From contig CM055099.1 of the NCBI GenBank assembly GCA_029204225.1, positions 54,404,983-54,468,982 on the forward strand: 64,000 nucleotides of DNA, written 5' to 3'. Position 1 is the first letter of the stretch, and the number at the start of each line of letters is the position of its first letter. Source of the stretch: Diphasiastrum complanatum (taxonomy: Eukaryota > Streptophyta > Lycopodiopsida > Lycopodiales > Lycopodiaceae). Positions 1 through 11,545 of this stretch are shown piece after piece. A model generated the notes under the pieces. It had not been told where the DNA came from and searched no databases. It saw nothing but the letters and a program-made list of their open reading frames with translations. A program made the translations under genes and the position numbers.

Positions 1-375
1 GAAAATCAGAACTTCAAACACTTCATTTATGCAAAAAAAAACACTAGTTTTGATTAAAACACATAACTAGAATCTCTTTGCCAAAAAAAATTTGTGTATG
101 TAGAGGAAGACTTCCTCTACCTATCCCACAAATCTTTTTTCAGAACTTTTAAAAATCCAAAGCCCACTTTAAAACTTCTCTAACATGATAAAAAATTAGC
201 CCTAAACAATTCTATAAGCATCACTACTCTCTTCCAAAGAGAACTAGATTCATTGGGTACTTCAACTACAAGCTTCCTAAAACTAGAAAAGCCTATAATC
301 TTTCCCAAAAAAATTTAGTTGGTGATCTTAATAGAACTTGAAGAAGGTTAGAAAGGTTACCATCCTCAATTCTCA
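1..375. other. AT-rich non-coding stretch with a short palindrome
   Basis: No gene is seen. Homology of the neighbouring minus-strand copia element to its relatives stops near position 375, so this DNA lies outside the recognisable integrase sequence. Positions 100-109 and 111-120 form a perfect 10-bp inverted repeat around one A (GTAGAGGAAG / CTTCCTCTAC). The rest is A/T-rich with several poly-A runs. Confidence 0.5.
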
Positions 376-2311
376 TAGATTTTGCACATTCACATAGAGA
401 TCTATTCTTTCTCTCGGCCACTCCATTTTGAGATGGAGAGTAGGCACAAGAAAACTCTCTTTTAATGCCTTCAAGCTCACAAAAATCTTCAAATTTATTG
501 GAGATATATTCACCACCTCCATCACTTCTAAGAGCTCTAATCTTGAATGAGAATTGCTTCTCTACATAAGCTTTGAAAATAAGGAAATGATCAAACACCA
601 TAGATTTTGAAACAAGAAGATATATCCAAGTGAATCTTGTGTAATCATCAATGAAAGTAACAAAACAAGTGGCTCCTCCCTTGCTTGTAGTTGATGAGAA
701 ATGCACATCCGAGTGGATTAACTCCAAAGGATGCTTGCTTTTGATAGAAGATCTTGTAAATGGCTTTTTGTGAGATTTAGCAATAGCACAAGCCTCACAA
801 GGCTTGATCTCCTTGGAGAATGACTTTGGCAAGCCAGTAGCTTTGGATTCTTTGATCATAGAGAGCATGGATTTGTAGTTGGGATGTCCCAACCTCCTAT
901 GCCATAATTCCTCCATAGAGAGCTTGTTCACAAGAGCAACATTACAAGCATTCACATACTCATTTGGATCTAGTTTATAGATGCCACCAAATCTAGATCC
1001 TAATGCAAGTATCTCATCATTCTTCTTGATAGTGCAAGTATCAACATTGAATTTTACATCAAGGCCATTATCAAGCAATTGGCCAACACTAATAAGATTT
1101 TTGGTAAGCTTAGGTACATAAAGAACTCTAGAGAGAGAAAGAACTTTAGAGGATGCAAGCTTCAAGGGAATGTTCCCTATGCCTTCAATAGGACATTCAA
1201 AATCATTTGCAGTGTATATTGATTTCTTCACTCCATCATAAGGTGCAATAGAAGAGAAAGAGTCCTTGGAGCTACACATATGTGAAGAGGCTCCACTATC
1301 AATATACCATAGGCCGTCCTTCTTGAAAGGAGTAGATGAGAAACTAGAGACCATAAGAGATCCGTCTCCATCACTTGCAATAGTGTCTTCCTTCTCATTG
1401 GTAATATTGGCTTGCTTGAGTTGATTCTTCTTTTTGAAGCAATTGGTGGCATAATGACCTTTCTTGCCACAATAAAAGCACTTGATCTTCTTCTTCTTGA
1501 GCTTGGATGATGAAGCATTAGAGGAATCATCTTCCTCCTCATCTTTGTCTTTGGATTTGACTTTGTCCTTGCTTGAGGATTGTTGATGTTGGTTCTTGCT
1601 CCTCCCTTCGTGCTTATCCTTGGCAAAGAGAGCTTTGCCATCATTATGAGTGAGAGAAAGCTTGTCCATCCTCAAGAGCTTGTACTCTTGTCTTGATTCT
1701 TCTGAAATTAGCACACTTTGGAGAGCCTCCAAACTTGGTAGCTCCTCCTTAATGGCATAGGATTGGACAAGGTTATCAAATTCACTTCTCAAGCCATTGA
1801 GAATGACTTGAACTAGCTCATTTTGATTGATGGAATCACCAATGCAAGCAAGCTCTCTATGAATATCTTTTACTCTCAAAACATAACTAGATGCACTCTC
1901 ATCACTCTTTTGGCTACTTTGAAAGATTTGATTCCTAAGAGTGAGAAGCCTAGAGGTATTCTTAGCCTCATAGATAGTCTTGAGACAATCCCAAGCTTCT
2001 TTGGCTGTTGTACAAGTACCTATCTCCCTCAATATCTCATTAGAGACATTCATCTTAATGTAGTGGAGAGCCATCCTAGCTCTCTTTTTGTATTTTTCAA
2101 CCTCTTGAAGAACTTGTGGTTCTTCTTCAAGGCCCAGAACTATGTCCATCACGTCTTGAAGGATCAAGATGGACTCCATCCTCATTTTCCAAATTGAATA
2201 ATTTGAAGTGGTCAATCTTTCACTTGGTTCCAACAAGGATGAACCCATTGAAGACATTTGAAGTGAAGAAAACTCAAATGATGAACAATAAATGTTGTTA
2301 CACACTTTCAA
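293..2311 (-). CDS. Ty1/copia gag-protease-integrase polyprotein, truncated
   Basis: The open frame encodes the front half of a copia polyprotein. The likely start is Met19 or Met22, because relatives begin there. A gag domain of the UBN2 type covers about residues 35-210. A CCHC zinc knuckle follows (C278, C281, H286, C291), then the aspartic protease motif DSG at 338-340. A GAG-pre-integrase zinc-binding region has H471, H476 and a CxxC at 505-508. The integrase core carries D535, D597 and E633. After about residue 649 the protein no longer matches its relatives, so the copy is cut there and lacks reverse transcriptase and RNase H. All visible catalytic residues up to the break are intact and there is no internal stop. 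Known of the family: gag packages the RNA and integrase inserts the cDNA. Confidence 0.93.
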   Translation of the reverse strand: MKVCNNIYCSSFEFSSLQMSSMGSSLLEPSERLTTSNYSIWKMRMESILILQDVMDIVLGLEEEPQVLQEVEKYKKRARMALHYIKMNVSNEILREIGTCTTAKEAWDCLKTIYEAKNTSRLLTLRNQIFQSSQKSDESASSYVLRVKDIHRELACIGDSINQNELVQVILNGLRSEFDNLVQSYAIKEELPSLEALQSVLISEESRQEYKLLRMDKLSLTHNDGKALFAKDKHEGRSKNQHQQSSSKDKVKSKDKDEEEDDSSNASSSKLKKKKIKCFYCGKKGHYATNCFKKKNQLKQANITNEKEDTIASDGDGSLMVSSFSSTPFKKDGLWYIDSGASSHMCSSKDSFSSIAPYDGVKKSIYTANDFECPIEGIGNIPLKLASSKVLSLSRVLYVPKLTKNLISVGQLLDNGLDVKFNVDTCTIKKNDEILALGSRFGGIYKLDPNEYVNACNVALVNKLSMEELWHRRLGHPNYKSMLSMIKESKATGLPKSFSKEIKPCEACAIAKSHKKPFTRSSIKSKHPLELIHSDVHFSSTTSKGGATCFVTFIDDYTRFTWIYLLVSKSMVFDHFLIFKAYVEKQFSFKIRALRSDGGGEYISNKFEDFCELEGIKREFSCAYSPSQNGVAERKNRSLCECAKSMRIEDGNLSNLLQVLLRSPTKFFWERL

Positions 2312-3000
2312 TAGGATCCAATAATTGAGTACTATCTCCTCCTATGAAAGATCTTGCAACAATTTGTGAATTCATTCTCACTAGCTACTCAAATCTCTCT
2401 AAAACACGATCTATTTCACATCAAATGATAGAGTATAGGCAAAGTTAGGATCTAACACTCTTAGCACGTGTGAAATACACTAAGAAACCAAATTTGACTC
2501 AAATACAATGATATTGCATGAAACAAAATGGCTAAGATCTCAAAACAGTGCCTAGATCACATATAGATGAGATTGGCAAGCATACAACTATGATTTTGGA
2601 TCAACCAAGCAATCTCTTGACCAAACCAAATGTGTCCACCCAGGTCTAGGTGCCCTACCTAACCCTCTTCAAAAGCTTATAACTTTTGATTGGCTCAACC
2701 AAATGGAATGAAACTGATTGCAACAGAAACTAGACAAAAATAGCTTCAAAACAAGCTATCAAGCAAGATAAATGGATCAAACATGAGAGAGAACTTCCAA
2801 ACTAAAGTTGGATGTTCCTCACACGTGTCTGAGCACCTGATTCCGTACAGTACCAGGTCAGACCCAATCAATGTCCTTTTGATCTCTTTTGATCCAAGAT
2901 TGAACAAGATAGCTAGGAAAATGGGCCTTGACAACTTCTAGCTCAAGATTGATGAAATTTTTTTCACTTAGATGGATCAAAATGCATGGTAACCTTAGGT
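2312..3000 (-). other. Untranslated leader of the minus-strand copia element
   Basis: This stretch lies between the primer-binding site and gag of the preceding element and has no long frame. It contains two CACGTG-type palindromes near 2466 and 2818, matching motifs found in the LTRs. The gag-proximal part, about 2256-2345, recurs on the other strand near 63228-63320. Confidence 0.6.
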
Positions 3001-3016
3001 AGGCTCTGATACCACA
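3001..3016 (-). promoter_or_regulatory. Copia primer-binding site (initiator tRNA-Met)
   Basis: Read on the minus strand this is TGTGGTATCAGAGCCT, containing the canonical plant copia site TGGTATCAGAGC that pairs with the 3' end of initiator tRNA-Met. It sits directly inside the LTR end and upstream of gag, as expected for priming of minus-strand cDNA. Confidence 0.85.
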
Positions 3017-3017
3017 T

Positions 3018-3639
3018 TGAATTTCACACGTGTGGACTGTCCACTACATGTACTTGTGATCTCCTAAGGTGTGTAGATGCACCAAGATCAAGACTAGATT
3101 GAGATTCAAGATCAATCTTGAATCCTATGGCAAAAACACACTACTACATGCATTCAATCACTTCCAACTCTCACTCACACGCGTGGGAAGTATTCAAAAA
3201 ATAATCTAAGTAAAAACAAGCTGCTCTCCTCGGGTAGAGAGAGAAAATACATCATGAGCTCTCAGGTAGAGAGAGAAAGCTAGAAATCCAATAACTCACT
3301 AAATCCATGAAATCACCAAATCAATTAGCTTCAAAATGAGGAGTACAATGATACTAGTAGGTCCACGAGCTACCACTATGCTTAACTATGATTGGACCAT
3401 ATTTTGTCACCTCTTGATCCTATTGGATCATTGATTCATGCACCTCTTAATTCTATTGGACTATATTCAAGCACACCTCAATTTCCTATTGGACCTCACA
3501 AGGTTCCACCTCTAAATCCTATTGGACCTCTTGGAATTCATCAAACAAAAACTTTACACTTGTCTACACTCTAATTGGCAAGGGTTTAGCCTCTTACTCT
3601 ATTTTGGCTCAATAGTGGCATTACAAGTGGAAATGCATA
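3018..3639 (-). repeat. 5' LTR of the minus-strand copia element, outer end missing (LTR type B)
   Basis: The segment matches, in reverse orientation, the inner part of the solo LTR at 36218-36955 and the LTR at 51463-52190. It contains the CACACGTGTG palindrome near its inner end and a run of CTATTGGA/CCAAT-type repeats at about 3392-3520. Similarity stops abruptly near 3639, so about 120 bp of the outer U3 end are missing. Confidence 0.8.
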
Positions 3640-3921
3640 ACCATGCGCACCGACCATAAATGCCAAGCAACCTTCCTAGGGAATTTCAAAATTCTGTTTG
3701 TCTAAAGTTTCGATTCAACCGACAACTCTTGTCTCCGAATCCATTCATAGTTCTGAGCTTGGCAACCTTTGTATGCCAGAAACTGTGCATCGATGCTTCA
3801 CTTTTCGCTTTCTCCTTGCCGTAAACCCTGAACTCTCAGAAAAAATATTTTCTTGAAGCTCTTTTCAACGGTTACATTGTACTATGTGGACTCCCTACGA
3901 CTCTAATACCAACTTAAAATT
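3640..3921 (-). other. Internal start of a second minus-strand copia element with variant primer site
   Basis: On the minus strand, 3898-3911 reads TTGGTATTAGAGTC, a degenerate initiator tRNA-Met primer site just inside an LTR-like end at 3922. The rest is the beginning of the internal region and is cut near 3640, where the truncated LTR of the neighbouring element starts. No coding frame is recognised. Confidence 0.45.
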
Positions 3922-4212
3922 TGCTCCAAACATGATTACAAATCATGCAATACACTAACATAGACAGAAAGCACTCTCCACTCCAATCTCACATAGCAAC
4001 TGTGTTTCTCAAAATCAAAATACACTGTACATATTAGTTTTCACTATGGAAACCCATGCATGGCCCAGGTTGTCGTTGACGGGATGCGTGTCCCATCGAC
4101 TCGCCTCGTGGCAAGGCCAACTAGTCCTAATCCACTGATAGGACCCACAGTACAATAACACAATAGTTCTAATTTAATTCTAATTGCTCTATTTTACAAT
4201 TGTCCAATATCA
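3922..4212 (-). repeat. Short LTR of a second minus-strand copia element
   Basis: Read on the minus strand the segment starts TGATATTGGACAATTG and ends TTTGGAGCA, giving TG...CA termini and a length of about 291 bp, followed after nine bases by a primer-site-like sequence. Its outer end interrupts copia RNase H sequence at 4213, so it is an insertion into an older element. No second LTR of this type was found in the window. Confidence 0.5.
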
Positions 4213-4797
4213 GCAGTTATGAGATGATATCCTATAAACAATGCCAAAATCTCTAGAACCCGAGATGTACCTCAATACTCTCTTGCCTGGCTTATAATGC
4301 TCCACAATAGGATCATGCATGAACTGACTTAATCTATAAACACGATATCTTAGATCAGGTCCTGTGATGGTTAGATATATGAGTGAATCATCTAGCTTTT
4401 TATAGAGAGTAATGTCCTCGAAGGATCTTTCATTACTTCTTAAGTGAGTTTTACATTTCCATAGGTGTATCAAAAGATTTTGCACGTTCCATATGAAATC
4501 TTCTAAGAATAGAATTAGTATACTTCTCTAAATGAAAGTAGTTTGAGAAGTTCTAATTACTTCTATTCCTAATATGTAGTGCAAATGACCAAGATCATGT
4601 ACATCAAATTCTTTCTTGAGTGCTATCTTGATGTCATCTACATCTTGCTTGTTGCCTCCACTCAAAATAATAACATCCACATAGATTAGAAGGATAATAA
4701 CATAATTTCCAGAAAATCTATAATAAAGTGAAAGCTCATGTTCACTCATACTGACATTTTGGGAATGTACAAAGGTGTTAATGTGAGAAATTGGCAA
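4213..4797 (-). pseudogene. Copia reverse transcriptase/RNase H remnant
   Basis: Two minus-strand pieces are recognised. One, at 4797-4528, carries the end of the RT palm (LLIYVD followed by V instead of D, then the LG-LHYILGIEV motif). The other, at 4485-4210, carries the RT thumb and start of RNase H (RSFEDITLYKKL, TRPDL-like, KRVLRYI). The YVDD box reads YVDV, so the catalytic pair is broken. It belongs to the same lineage as the fragment at 24822-27180. It is interrupted at 4212 by an LTR. Confidence 0.8.
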
Positions 4798-4858
4798 AAA
4801 TCTAGCTTGATATTTTTATGTTAGAAGTATGTGAGAGAATGTGGAGGATGTTCCCACA

Positions 4859-5070
4859 TGTGGAGAATTGTAAAATAAATTAGAAATGTTTGTCATAGGG
4901 GTCTCATAAAGTTTTATGGTCAAGCATCTTTGTGTAGAATGTTGATAGGGTCAAAAATTGGCATAGATGGCAAATTGGTCAAATCCACATGTAATGCCTC
5001 TATTGAGCCAAAGTAATGTAGGAGGTAAAACTCGTGCTAAATAGGTTGTTGACAAGCGTCTTTAGTTAAG
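4859..5070 (+). repeat. Degenerate U3 fragment related to LTR type B
   Basis: Starting TGTGGAGAATTG, about 210 bp align by eye with the first part of the type B LTR at 36218: shared blocks include ATGTTGATAGG, TTGGCATAGATGGCAAATT, TTGAGCCAAA and ACTCGTGC. Divergence is much larger than between the other B copies, so this is an old or related LTR piece. Confidence 0.6.
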
Positions 5071-5899
5071 TACAATATTGGTAGGTAATCACCAATCATC
5101 AGAGACACATTTTTTTGTAGCACTTATTGTGCTTTTGAATATAATTTATGTTTTTTATTATACCATTGTTTTTTTAAGGAAAAAAATAGTTATGACAAAA
5201 CATAGTCCATGAAAATTGCTATGTAATTGTTTGTATTTTAAGATAGCTCAATACATACACAAATTCAACAATAATATAGAAAAGAAAAAAAACTAACAAA
5301 TTATGTAATTGATTGAAATTTTTCTCACGATAGATTCCCAATGATATTAATTCTTTGAAAAATCATAGAATTATATTATCTCTAAAAATAAAATGAACTT
5401 TAACATTTTGCTTGTAGATTATTAAATTGTTGTTTCAAAATAATAATTTTGTACATTGCATAAACACAAATGTACAAGTGTTACTTATTCAGATAAGATA
5501 CCAAATACCAAATAAAGAGTTGGTATTGTCTGACCACACACAAGTTTGCAATCTCAATATTGATAATCAAACTTCTTCCGTCTTATTCCACCTCAACATA
5601 ACATATTTGATATAATCTCTTGCATCTTATTCAAAATATCTTTTTTTCTTCAAACCCAAATGCACAACAAAATTAAATGCTTTGCCTCTTGACATTCTCT
5701 TTGACTTCTAGTAAGGATAGGTCAACGCAGTACCATATAGTATCTCTATTTGTTTGGCATCAAGTTCCTTGTATATGGATCGAATAACATCCTTTTGTCT
5801 TGGACTTTTGGCAATACAATCTCTTGTGAAGCATGACTCCAAGGTAAGAGTGAAAATTTGGATTTTCATTGAATATTCTTTATTACAGATCTCAAATAA
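5071..5899. other. AT-rich stretch without a supported gene
   Basis: Strongly A/T-rich with many stops in all frames. The minus-strand frame at 5920-5708 (about 70 residues) may be the decayed continuation of the phosphatase remnant to its right, but it matches no motif I recognise. Confidence 0.4.
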
Positions 5900-6420
5900 C
5901 CATGTCGCGAATGATACCAATAATATGTTGCTGACTTATATGATTTTGTTTGATGTATGTTTGGATGTCACGATCTTCTCCAAATATGCCCTTTATACAT
6001 CATTAAGACAATTGTCATCATTATATCCAACAAATATTTTTGGAAAGATACAATTGAATGGATTGTTCATACATGCTTTGTATGGTGAGTCATCTATAAA
6101 GATGGTATTATGATTGTTTAGATATGAATAAAAAACAAAGCACAATTGTTCAAAATTAAAATCACATTTTTCTTATTCGATCTAATTATATCCTTTTGTT
6201 GATAACAATTCTCCTTGCCCCTATCATAAACAGTGGTAATTTGTGTCTAGCTTGGTCCTCCATAAAAGAGTATATGCTTAAACACTTTTGTAGGCCATTG
6301 TTGACCTAAGTCCAGCTTTATACAACGATAAAAATCTGCTATAAAAACTTGACCATCCCGAATCAAACCAAGATGCTTGTCCCATAAAAGAATGCCATTT
6401 AGATCTATAATGCATATGTT
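5900..6420 (-). pseudogene. FCP1/NIF-like phosphatase remnant
   Basis: On the minus strand about 6410-6240 reads IIDLNGILLWDK, resembling the first HAD motif of plant NIF/FCP1-type proteins, where DLNG replaces the usual DxDxT. About 6100-5930 reads FIDDSPYKACMNNPFNCIFP, matching the family's third motif (IDDSPYKA followed by N-P and IFP). A stop interrupts the frame after LNDV, another stop follows GGPS, and the two blocks are in different frames with an undefined spacer. FCP1/SCP family proteins are Asp-based phosphatases of phosphoserine, best known on the RNA polymerase II tail. Here only a broken relic is visible. Assignment rests on motif recognition alone. Confidence 0.5.
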
Positions 6421-7106
6421 TTCATCATATTATCCACTAGTTTAAACTTTAAAACTGTATTTAAAGTGATATATCAAAACATGATAGATACCATATCTAT
6501 AAACAAAATATGAAAACCATAGATTCTTGTGTAATTTTAAAAATATCAATCAATTTGTACTTTTTCTAACTTTGTGAAATTTAAGAACATAGAGTAAACA
6601 TATGGTTCAAAGTGTCATAAATGATTTGAATTTAAATCAATATAAAAAGTTAACAGTAATTTAATGAACAATTAGTGAAATTTTCAGACTTTGTGCAACT
6701 AACTAGTAACAATGAGAGATTTATTTCAAGGCTAAGAGAGATCAAAATCTATTCTTTGAATCAAGACTCTTTGAAAATACATACATATAGTTTGTGAGTG
6801 TACCAATCAACATATTTGGTAGCATGAGGAAGATGCTATGTTTATGAGTCAAAAAATTTTTTACCTAAAGACACCCACTAAGTCTATGTGTTGATCCAAT
6901 TAGAACATAAATAGGGATATATGTAGGAGAAAAAGATCTTCAGTCTTTGGCTTATTCATTATTTTTTTATGAACAATGTTCATCAAAATCTATGCTTAAG
7001 CTTTAGACTTTCTATAAGCTTACTCAAGGCCCATTAAACATCTACTTCAAGTCAAGATCTGCACCATGTGTATGAGTGGAGTCTAAAAAAAAGGTCCCTT
7101 GTATAT
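6421..7106. other. AT-rich stretch, nothing recognised
   Basis: No coding frame of note, no tRNA-like structure and no LTR end was seen. Confidence 0.4.
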
Positions 7107-7260
7107 GCCCAAACCAAGTGTTTGGTGTAATTGGTAAGAGGAAGATCTTGCATTCTTAGCTCTTGACAAACGACATTTTCTCTCATATATGCCCAAACCA
7201 AGTGTTCAATATAATTGATAAGAGGAAGATCTCACATTCTTAGCTCTTGACACGCGACAT
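7107..7260 (+). repeat. Imperfect tandem duplication, about 86 bp unit
   Basis: The block beginning CCCAAACCAAGTGTTT and running through AAGAGGAAGATCT, CATTCTTAGCTCTTGACA and a CGACATT motif occurs twice in a row. The second unit also forms the left edge of segmental duplication copy A. Confidence 0.7.
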
Positions 7261-9848
7261 TTGTACGATCTAAACATGAGCTCATGGCCTTTGTAAGAGT
7301 AAGCATAGAGTTTGGAAAATTTTCTTGACCAATAATGTTCATCAAGATCTGTGCTTAAGATCTAGGTTTTCAACATGCCAACTAAAAGGAGTTTTGTTGT
7401 CCCAAATGTTGGCAAAAAATGTTCATGAAGAGTTGTCATCGAACTCAAAGACCATTAGACACTCACTTCAAGTCAAGACCTACACCAATTGTACAAGTAG
7501 AGCTTGTGAGAAAAAGGTCTCCCGTATCCAATCGATAAGAGGAAAATCACACATTCTTAGCTCTTGATGCAGGCTAACACAAGGGAGAAAATTGCCCATG
7601 AAAATGTTTGCAAGCTTGTTGACTTCTTGTCAAACTTGCAAACTGATGATTGCAAACTTTTCCATATAATCAATGAACTATGGTTCTATGATTTTTTTCA
7701 TAAGCCTAATGAATTTCAAAGTTCGAAATTGCTCTCAATTTCTATCATGTTGGATGAAATTCTTGTTTACTACTACTTGTCTGCAATTGCAAGATTCACG
7801 TTTACATTATTTGTTTTCTTTCGTGTTAGCACAGATGAACTGTATAGACACGCTCATGATCAAAAGAAAATGTAGAACACAAGTGAGCTTTAATCTTGAA
7901 TACTCCATCAAAGCAATAAACAAGAGGGAACAACAAAAGACTCTAAATCATTGCACAAATAGCCCATTGAGTAACTGAATAACAACAATCACTAAAATTA
8001 ATAGAGTCGATTGATTGCAGCCTTGATTTTATAAAAATATGTGACTGTCGCATGAAGGCATGAGGTGGAAGCAAGCAAGGAGCAAGTGACACTGGCATTA
8101 CCGCAATAGTATCTATTGCTTAATTAAAGCTAGTTAGGCCTCAATCTAGTCTTCAGTTTAGAGGGGAATAATATTTGTTGTTGTTGTCTGCCAATTTAAT
8201 TCTCGACTGCGAAAAGGCACTTAATTGCTATGGCTCATCGTCTTCACTACCACCGATGTTATTTTCAGCAAAATGATTGTCATATGCTTTTTAACCATTG
8301 TCTTTTTCCACTCTGCTTTCAATAACGCGGCCAGTCTGGAACAAAATAAAATAGTGGCTAACAAAAACCCTTTTTGCTTTCAATGGCCATTAGATTTGCA
8401 AGCAATCAAGAGAAACATTTGAGCACTCACAATGCATCTGCGAACTCTTCAGCAGCTTTGCCAATAGGGAGACCATAACTGCCCTCCGGATGTGTCTATG
8501 ATTTAAAAGTAGCTATAGAGCCCAATTTGTCCCCGATCAAAACAGAATCATCTTCTTTCTGTTTCAGGTTAGCCTCCACTACCAATGGGCTAGGTTGTTG
8601 CTTTTGTTTGATTTATTCTTTTCTCGAATCCATTATCTCTCTAATTTTTCAGCCATAAGCTGAGCACAAACATTGTGAAATTATCTAGCACTTTCATCAT
8701 TGCAAAACGATTTCCAATGACCTCGATCTTACAAAATGGATTTCACAAATATTTAAAAAAAAATCAGATTTTCCAAAAAAAAAAGTAGTTCTTTGATTCG
8801 AATTGATTCAGAGGGCTTCAAATTGCAATTTTAAGTCGTTATGGTTAGCGGCAGATTTGTGAACAACCCTACAACGAATAGTCTAATGCAAGTTATGGTT
8901 ATTTCCTTTGTTGACAGCTCAACTCTGATAACTTTTCAAAGTACTTCTGCACTTACGTGATTGAGAAGAAGGTTTTTAACTATTTTACAAATTCTGGCCT
9001 GTGTCTTCTCTCGTTGTCATCTTCTAGCAAGGATTGTTCTCCTCTTGAGAGCAGACATGCCACCGTCAAATACAAAAGTAGGTTTAATCCTCAAAAAAAA
9101 GTTTCAACCACTAGCAAATGTGCAATATTAGAATTGGTGATCTTCTGAGCTAATTTAACAGACAAGTGCCTTCAACAAGCTCTACATTATGTATTAAATT
9201 GCAAAGTAAAAGACACGAGAAGTATGATAATTAGGGTAAGAATGGATTGAGAAAGAAAGCCAACCAATGGCAAGCTTTTTGTTGGCTAGAGCCTCAAGAA
9301 AGACACGACAACCAACAGCGACCAGAAGCTCTCATTGTCCCCGAACTCCCATCTTTTCACACCTTTCTTTCTTGCATGCATGGCTACCTAGCCTCCTCTG
9401 TCGCTCGCTCTGCTTACCCAACGATCGCTCGCTCTCACACCCAGTACTCCTGTGGCTCTTATCTCAGCCACATCTTACATGTAAGTGGAGGGAGCCTCCA
9501 CATAGAGGCTAGGAGCCACATGTGAGAGGTATGAGGGAAGTACAGCCGTGTGTTGCAACCACATGTGACCCATTTTTTAATGCAGCTGGCTGGACTTAAA
9601 GGACTGTCTGACATCATTTAATATGAAAATATAAATATGTGCTCTCTTCTAGATGCTCCAACGCAACTTTTGGGCAGTGTTCTCGAACTTCTTTGGGGGT
9701 TCCATCATTTTCATCCAATATTCTATGTTTTTCTAAGTTCTCAGTTTGCCCCTATGCAGTCCGCTGAAATGCAAGGCTATTATGCATTTATGCATTTCTA
9801 CTAGCATCCAAAGCTAAGAAGAGTATTTGGCTTGGAGATTCAAAATAC
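7227..9848 (+). repeat. Segmental duplication, copy A
   Basis: This 2.6 kb block matches 37212-40556 continued at 46897-47687. Copy A lacks a 1.4 kb segment present in copy B (38222-39640, junction near 8231) and about 130 bp present in copy B around the retroelement insertion (junction near 9098). Similarity ends at 9848, where copy B turns to LINE-related DNA. Short frames inside (for example 7567-7875 and 9247-9525) are broken by indels in the other copy, so I do not call genes. Confidence 0.85.
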
Positions 9849-9909
9849 CTTATAGCAGCAACAATTATAGTAAGTACATCATTTTTGCCAAGCCCACTCT
9901 GGAGGATTA

Positions 9910-10115
<206 letters not shown>

Positions 10116-10395
10116 AATTTTTAAGACGACCGTTGGAAAAGTTCATTGAGCTTCTGAGACAACTTGTTTAAAATAATACTGGCCTACTTAATTTCAAAAG
10201 ATACAAACTGTAATCTCAAGGATGAGTTTTTGTTTCTTAGTGCACTATCACAATGAAACACGTTTTCTATTGTGTTTCCTTCTTGAGCTTTTTGCTTTGT
10301 TAGTAAATGAAGTGTTGTATTACTAGTTTACAACTAAATAGAATTACCCCATCAATTTAGTTTGTCAAGCAATGGCATTGTCTTCATTTACATAG

Positions 10396-10698
10396 TTGTC
10401 CAGATACAATCTAAGATCTCATTGCAGAAGAAATAGTTGCAATAGCCAACAATCTATTTCATTTTTTTCCCAAACAGTACCACTTGTATCTCCTATATTT
10501 GAGACGCAAAACATGGTGTCGTTGTCTGAACAACCAGATACACAACCATTCTCTGAGGTTCTTAGACCCACTCAAGAGTCTACCGCATAGGATGATGACC
10601 CACCCTTGCAAAGCCATACTCAACATCATGATGACATATCCGAGTCCATGGATGTTTCCATCCAAGAGACGTCCACAAAAGATATAGACCATCTATGA
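10396..10698 (+). pseudogene. Possible 5' exon of an unrecognised gene, one in-frame stop
   Basis: One frame runs from SRYNLRSHCRRN to a stop at 10698 and is broken only by TAG at 10588-10590. No ATG opens it. The second half is acidic and rich in D, S, Q and H. The composition (basic start, acidic low-complexity tail) suits an N-terminal linker, and it lies 140 bp upstream of the coding block at 10840. Linking the two is inference. Confidence 0.3.
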
Positions 10699-10839
10699 AT
10701 CAGTTTTGCTCTTCTTTTTTTTAATCGTCTAGTATAACATATTTGTGAGGCATTATGTTTTATAGTGTTTCTACTGTATTTGAGAGATTATTCTCATTAT
10801 TTTGATTTGTCACTGTATTTTGTCCATGGTATGTTCAGG

Positions 10840-11305
10840 AAAAAAGTCCCACAAGAGAAAGGAAGATGCTACTGAGTACTATGAAAAAGTGATACAGATA
10901 TATTTATGTCAGTCAGTTCTGACAAGGCTAAAAGTCCAAACCAGCATCCCTGTACCTTTTGTTCCACTATGCAGGATGATTCCAAATGAAGTTGTGAGGC
11001 CAATTAGGGAGGACTTGTCTCATCTAAAGGAAGAATTTCGCAAGTATGGCTACCTGGAGTCGAAGGGCTCCTTCATTTTATCATGCACCAACATGGATGG
11101 CAATGAAATTGAGGTAACTCCTCCAATCACTTCAAATTGGGACCCCATGTGGCACGTCGTAAATGAGGAGTTCGAGGCTGACCTTGCAAGAAGCCCGGAG
11201 TGGTCCCATTTGAGAAAGAAGATGTTTTTTGTCTGGGATGGAAACAACAGATTGAGAACATTCATGTCCAACATCAAAGAAGGCAAGATTGATGTTATTT
11301 TTTGA
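10840..11305 (+). CDS. Unrecognised protein, main exon (W-DGN-R motif)
   Basis: A frame of about 155 residues follows a good acceptor context (TGTTCAG). It is rich in K/E at the start (SGKKSHKRKEDATEYYEK), then has VRPIREDL, SNWDPMWHVVNEEFEAD, and near the end MFFVWDGNNRLRTF. Regular amino-acid use and codon pattern suggest genuine coding origin. I do not recognise the family; the WDGN-R motif may mark a conserved core. The end of the frame (GKIDVIF) may already be intron. A second exon with a GT donor follows at 11432. The last part of this block recurs at 56541, where the coding sequence is broken. Confidence 0.5.
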
Positions 11306-11431
11306 TAAATCCGTGTTGATGTTAATAGTAGTAGTGTTGATGTGAATAAATCTTTGAATTAGTATTTCGATTCAAATACAAGATTGTTTTTGTTTTGAGT
11401 TTTACTCATTAGAGTCCTTTTTCCTGTTCTA

Positions 11432-11545
11432 ATGAATATAGCTTTTCAAAACATGAAATATTGGGACATTTGTGTGGCTGCAACCTTCATCAACTTTGAG
11501 AAGCAAGATGAGGGAGAGTTTATTGGCCTTGACTGGAATAAACAG
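11432..11545 (+). CDS. Unrecognised protein, second exon
   Basis: The frame MNIAFQNMKYWDICVAATF...DWNKQ ends at CAG followed by GTACTT, a good splice donor. In the copy at 56700-56890 an extra T after GAGAG and a CAG-to-TAG change destroy the same frame, which shows by contrast that this copy is the better preserved one. The downstream exons have been lost here: copia sequence begins near 11752. Function unknown. Confidence 0.45.

Noticed and set aside
7564-7875. 103-codon frame in duplication copy A (MQANTREKIAHENVCKL...)
   Set aside because: Copy B is frameshifted in the middle, and no motif or splice signal supports it. Could be a relic of an unknown gene but I cannot support it.
9247-9525. 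92-codon frame in duplication copy A
   Set aside because: Copy B has a deletion and substitutions that do not respect the frame; composition is not protein-like.
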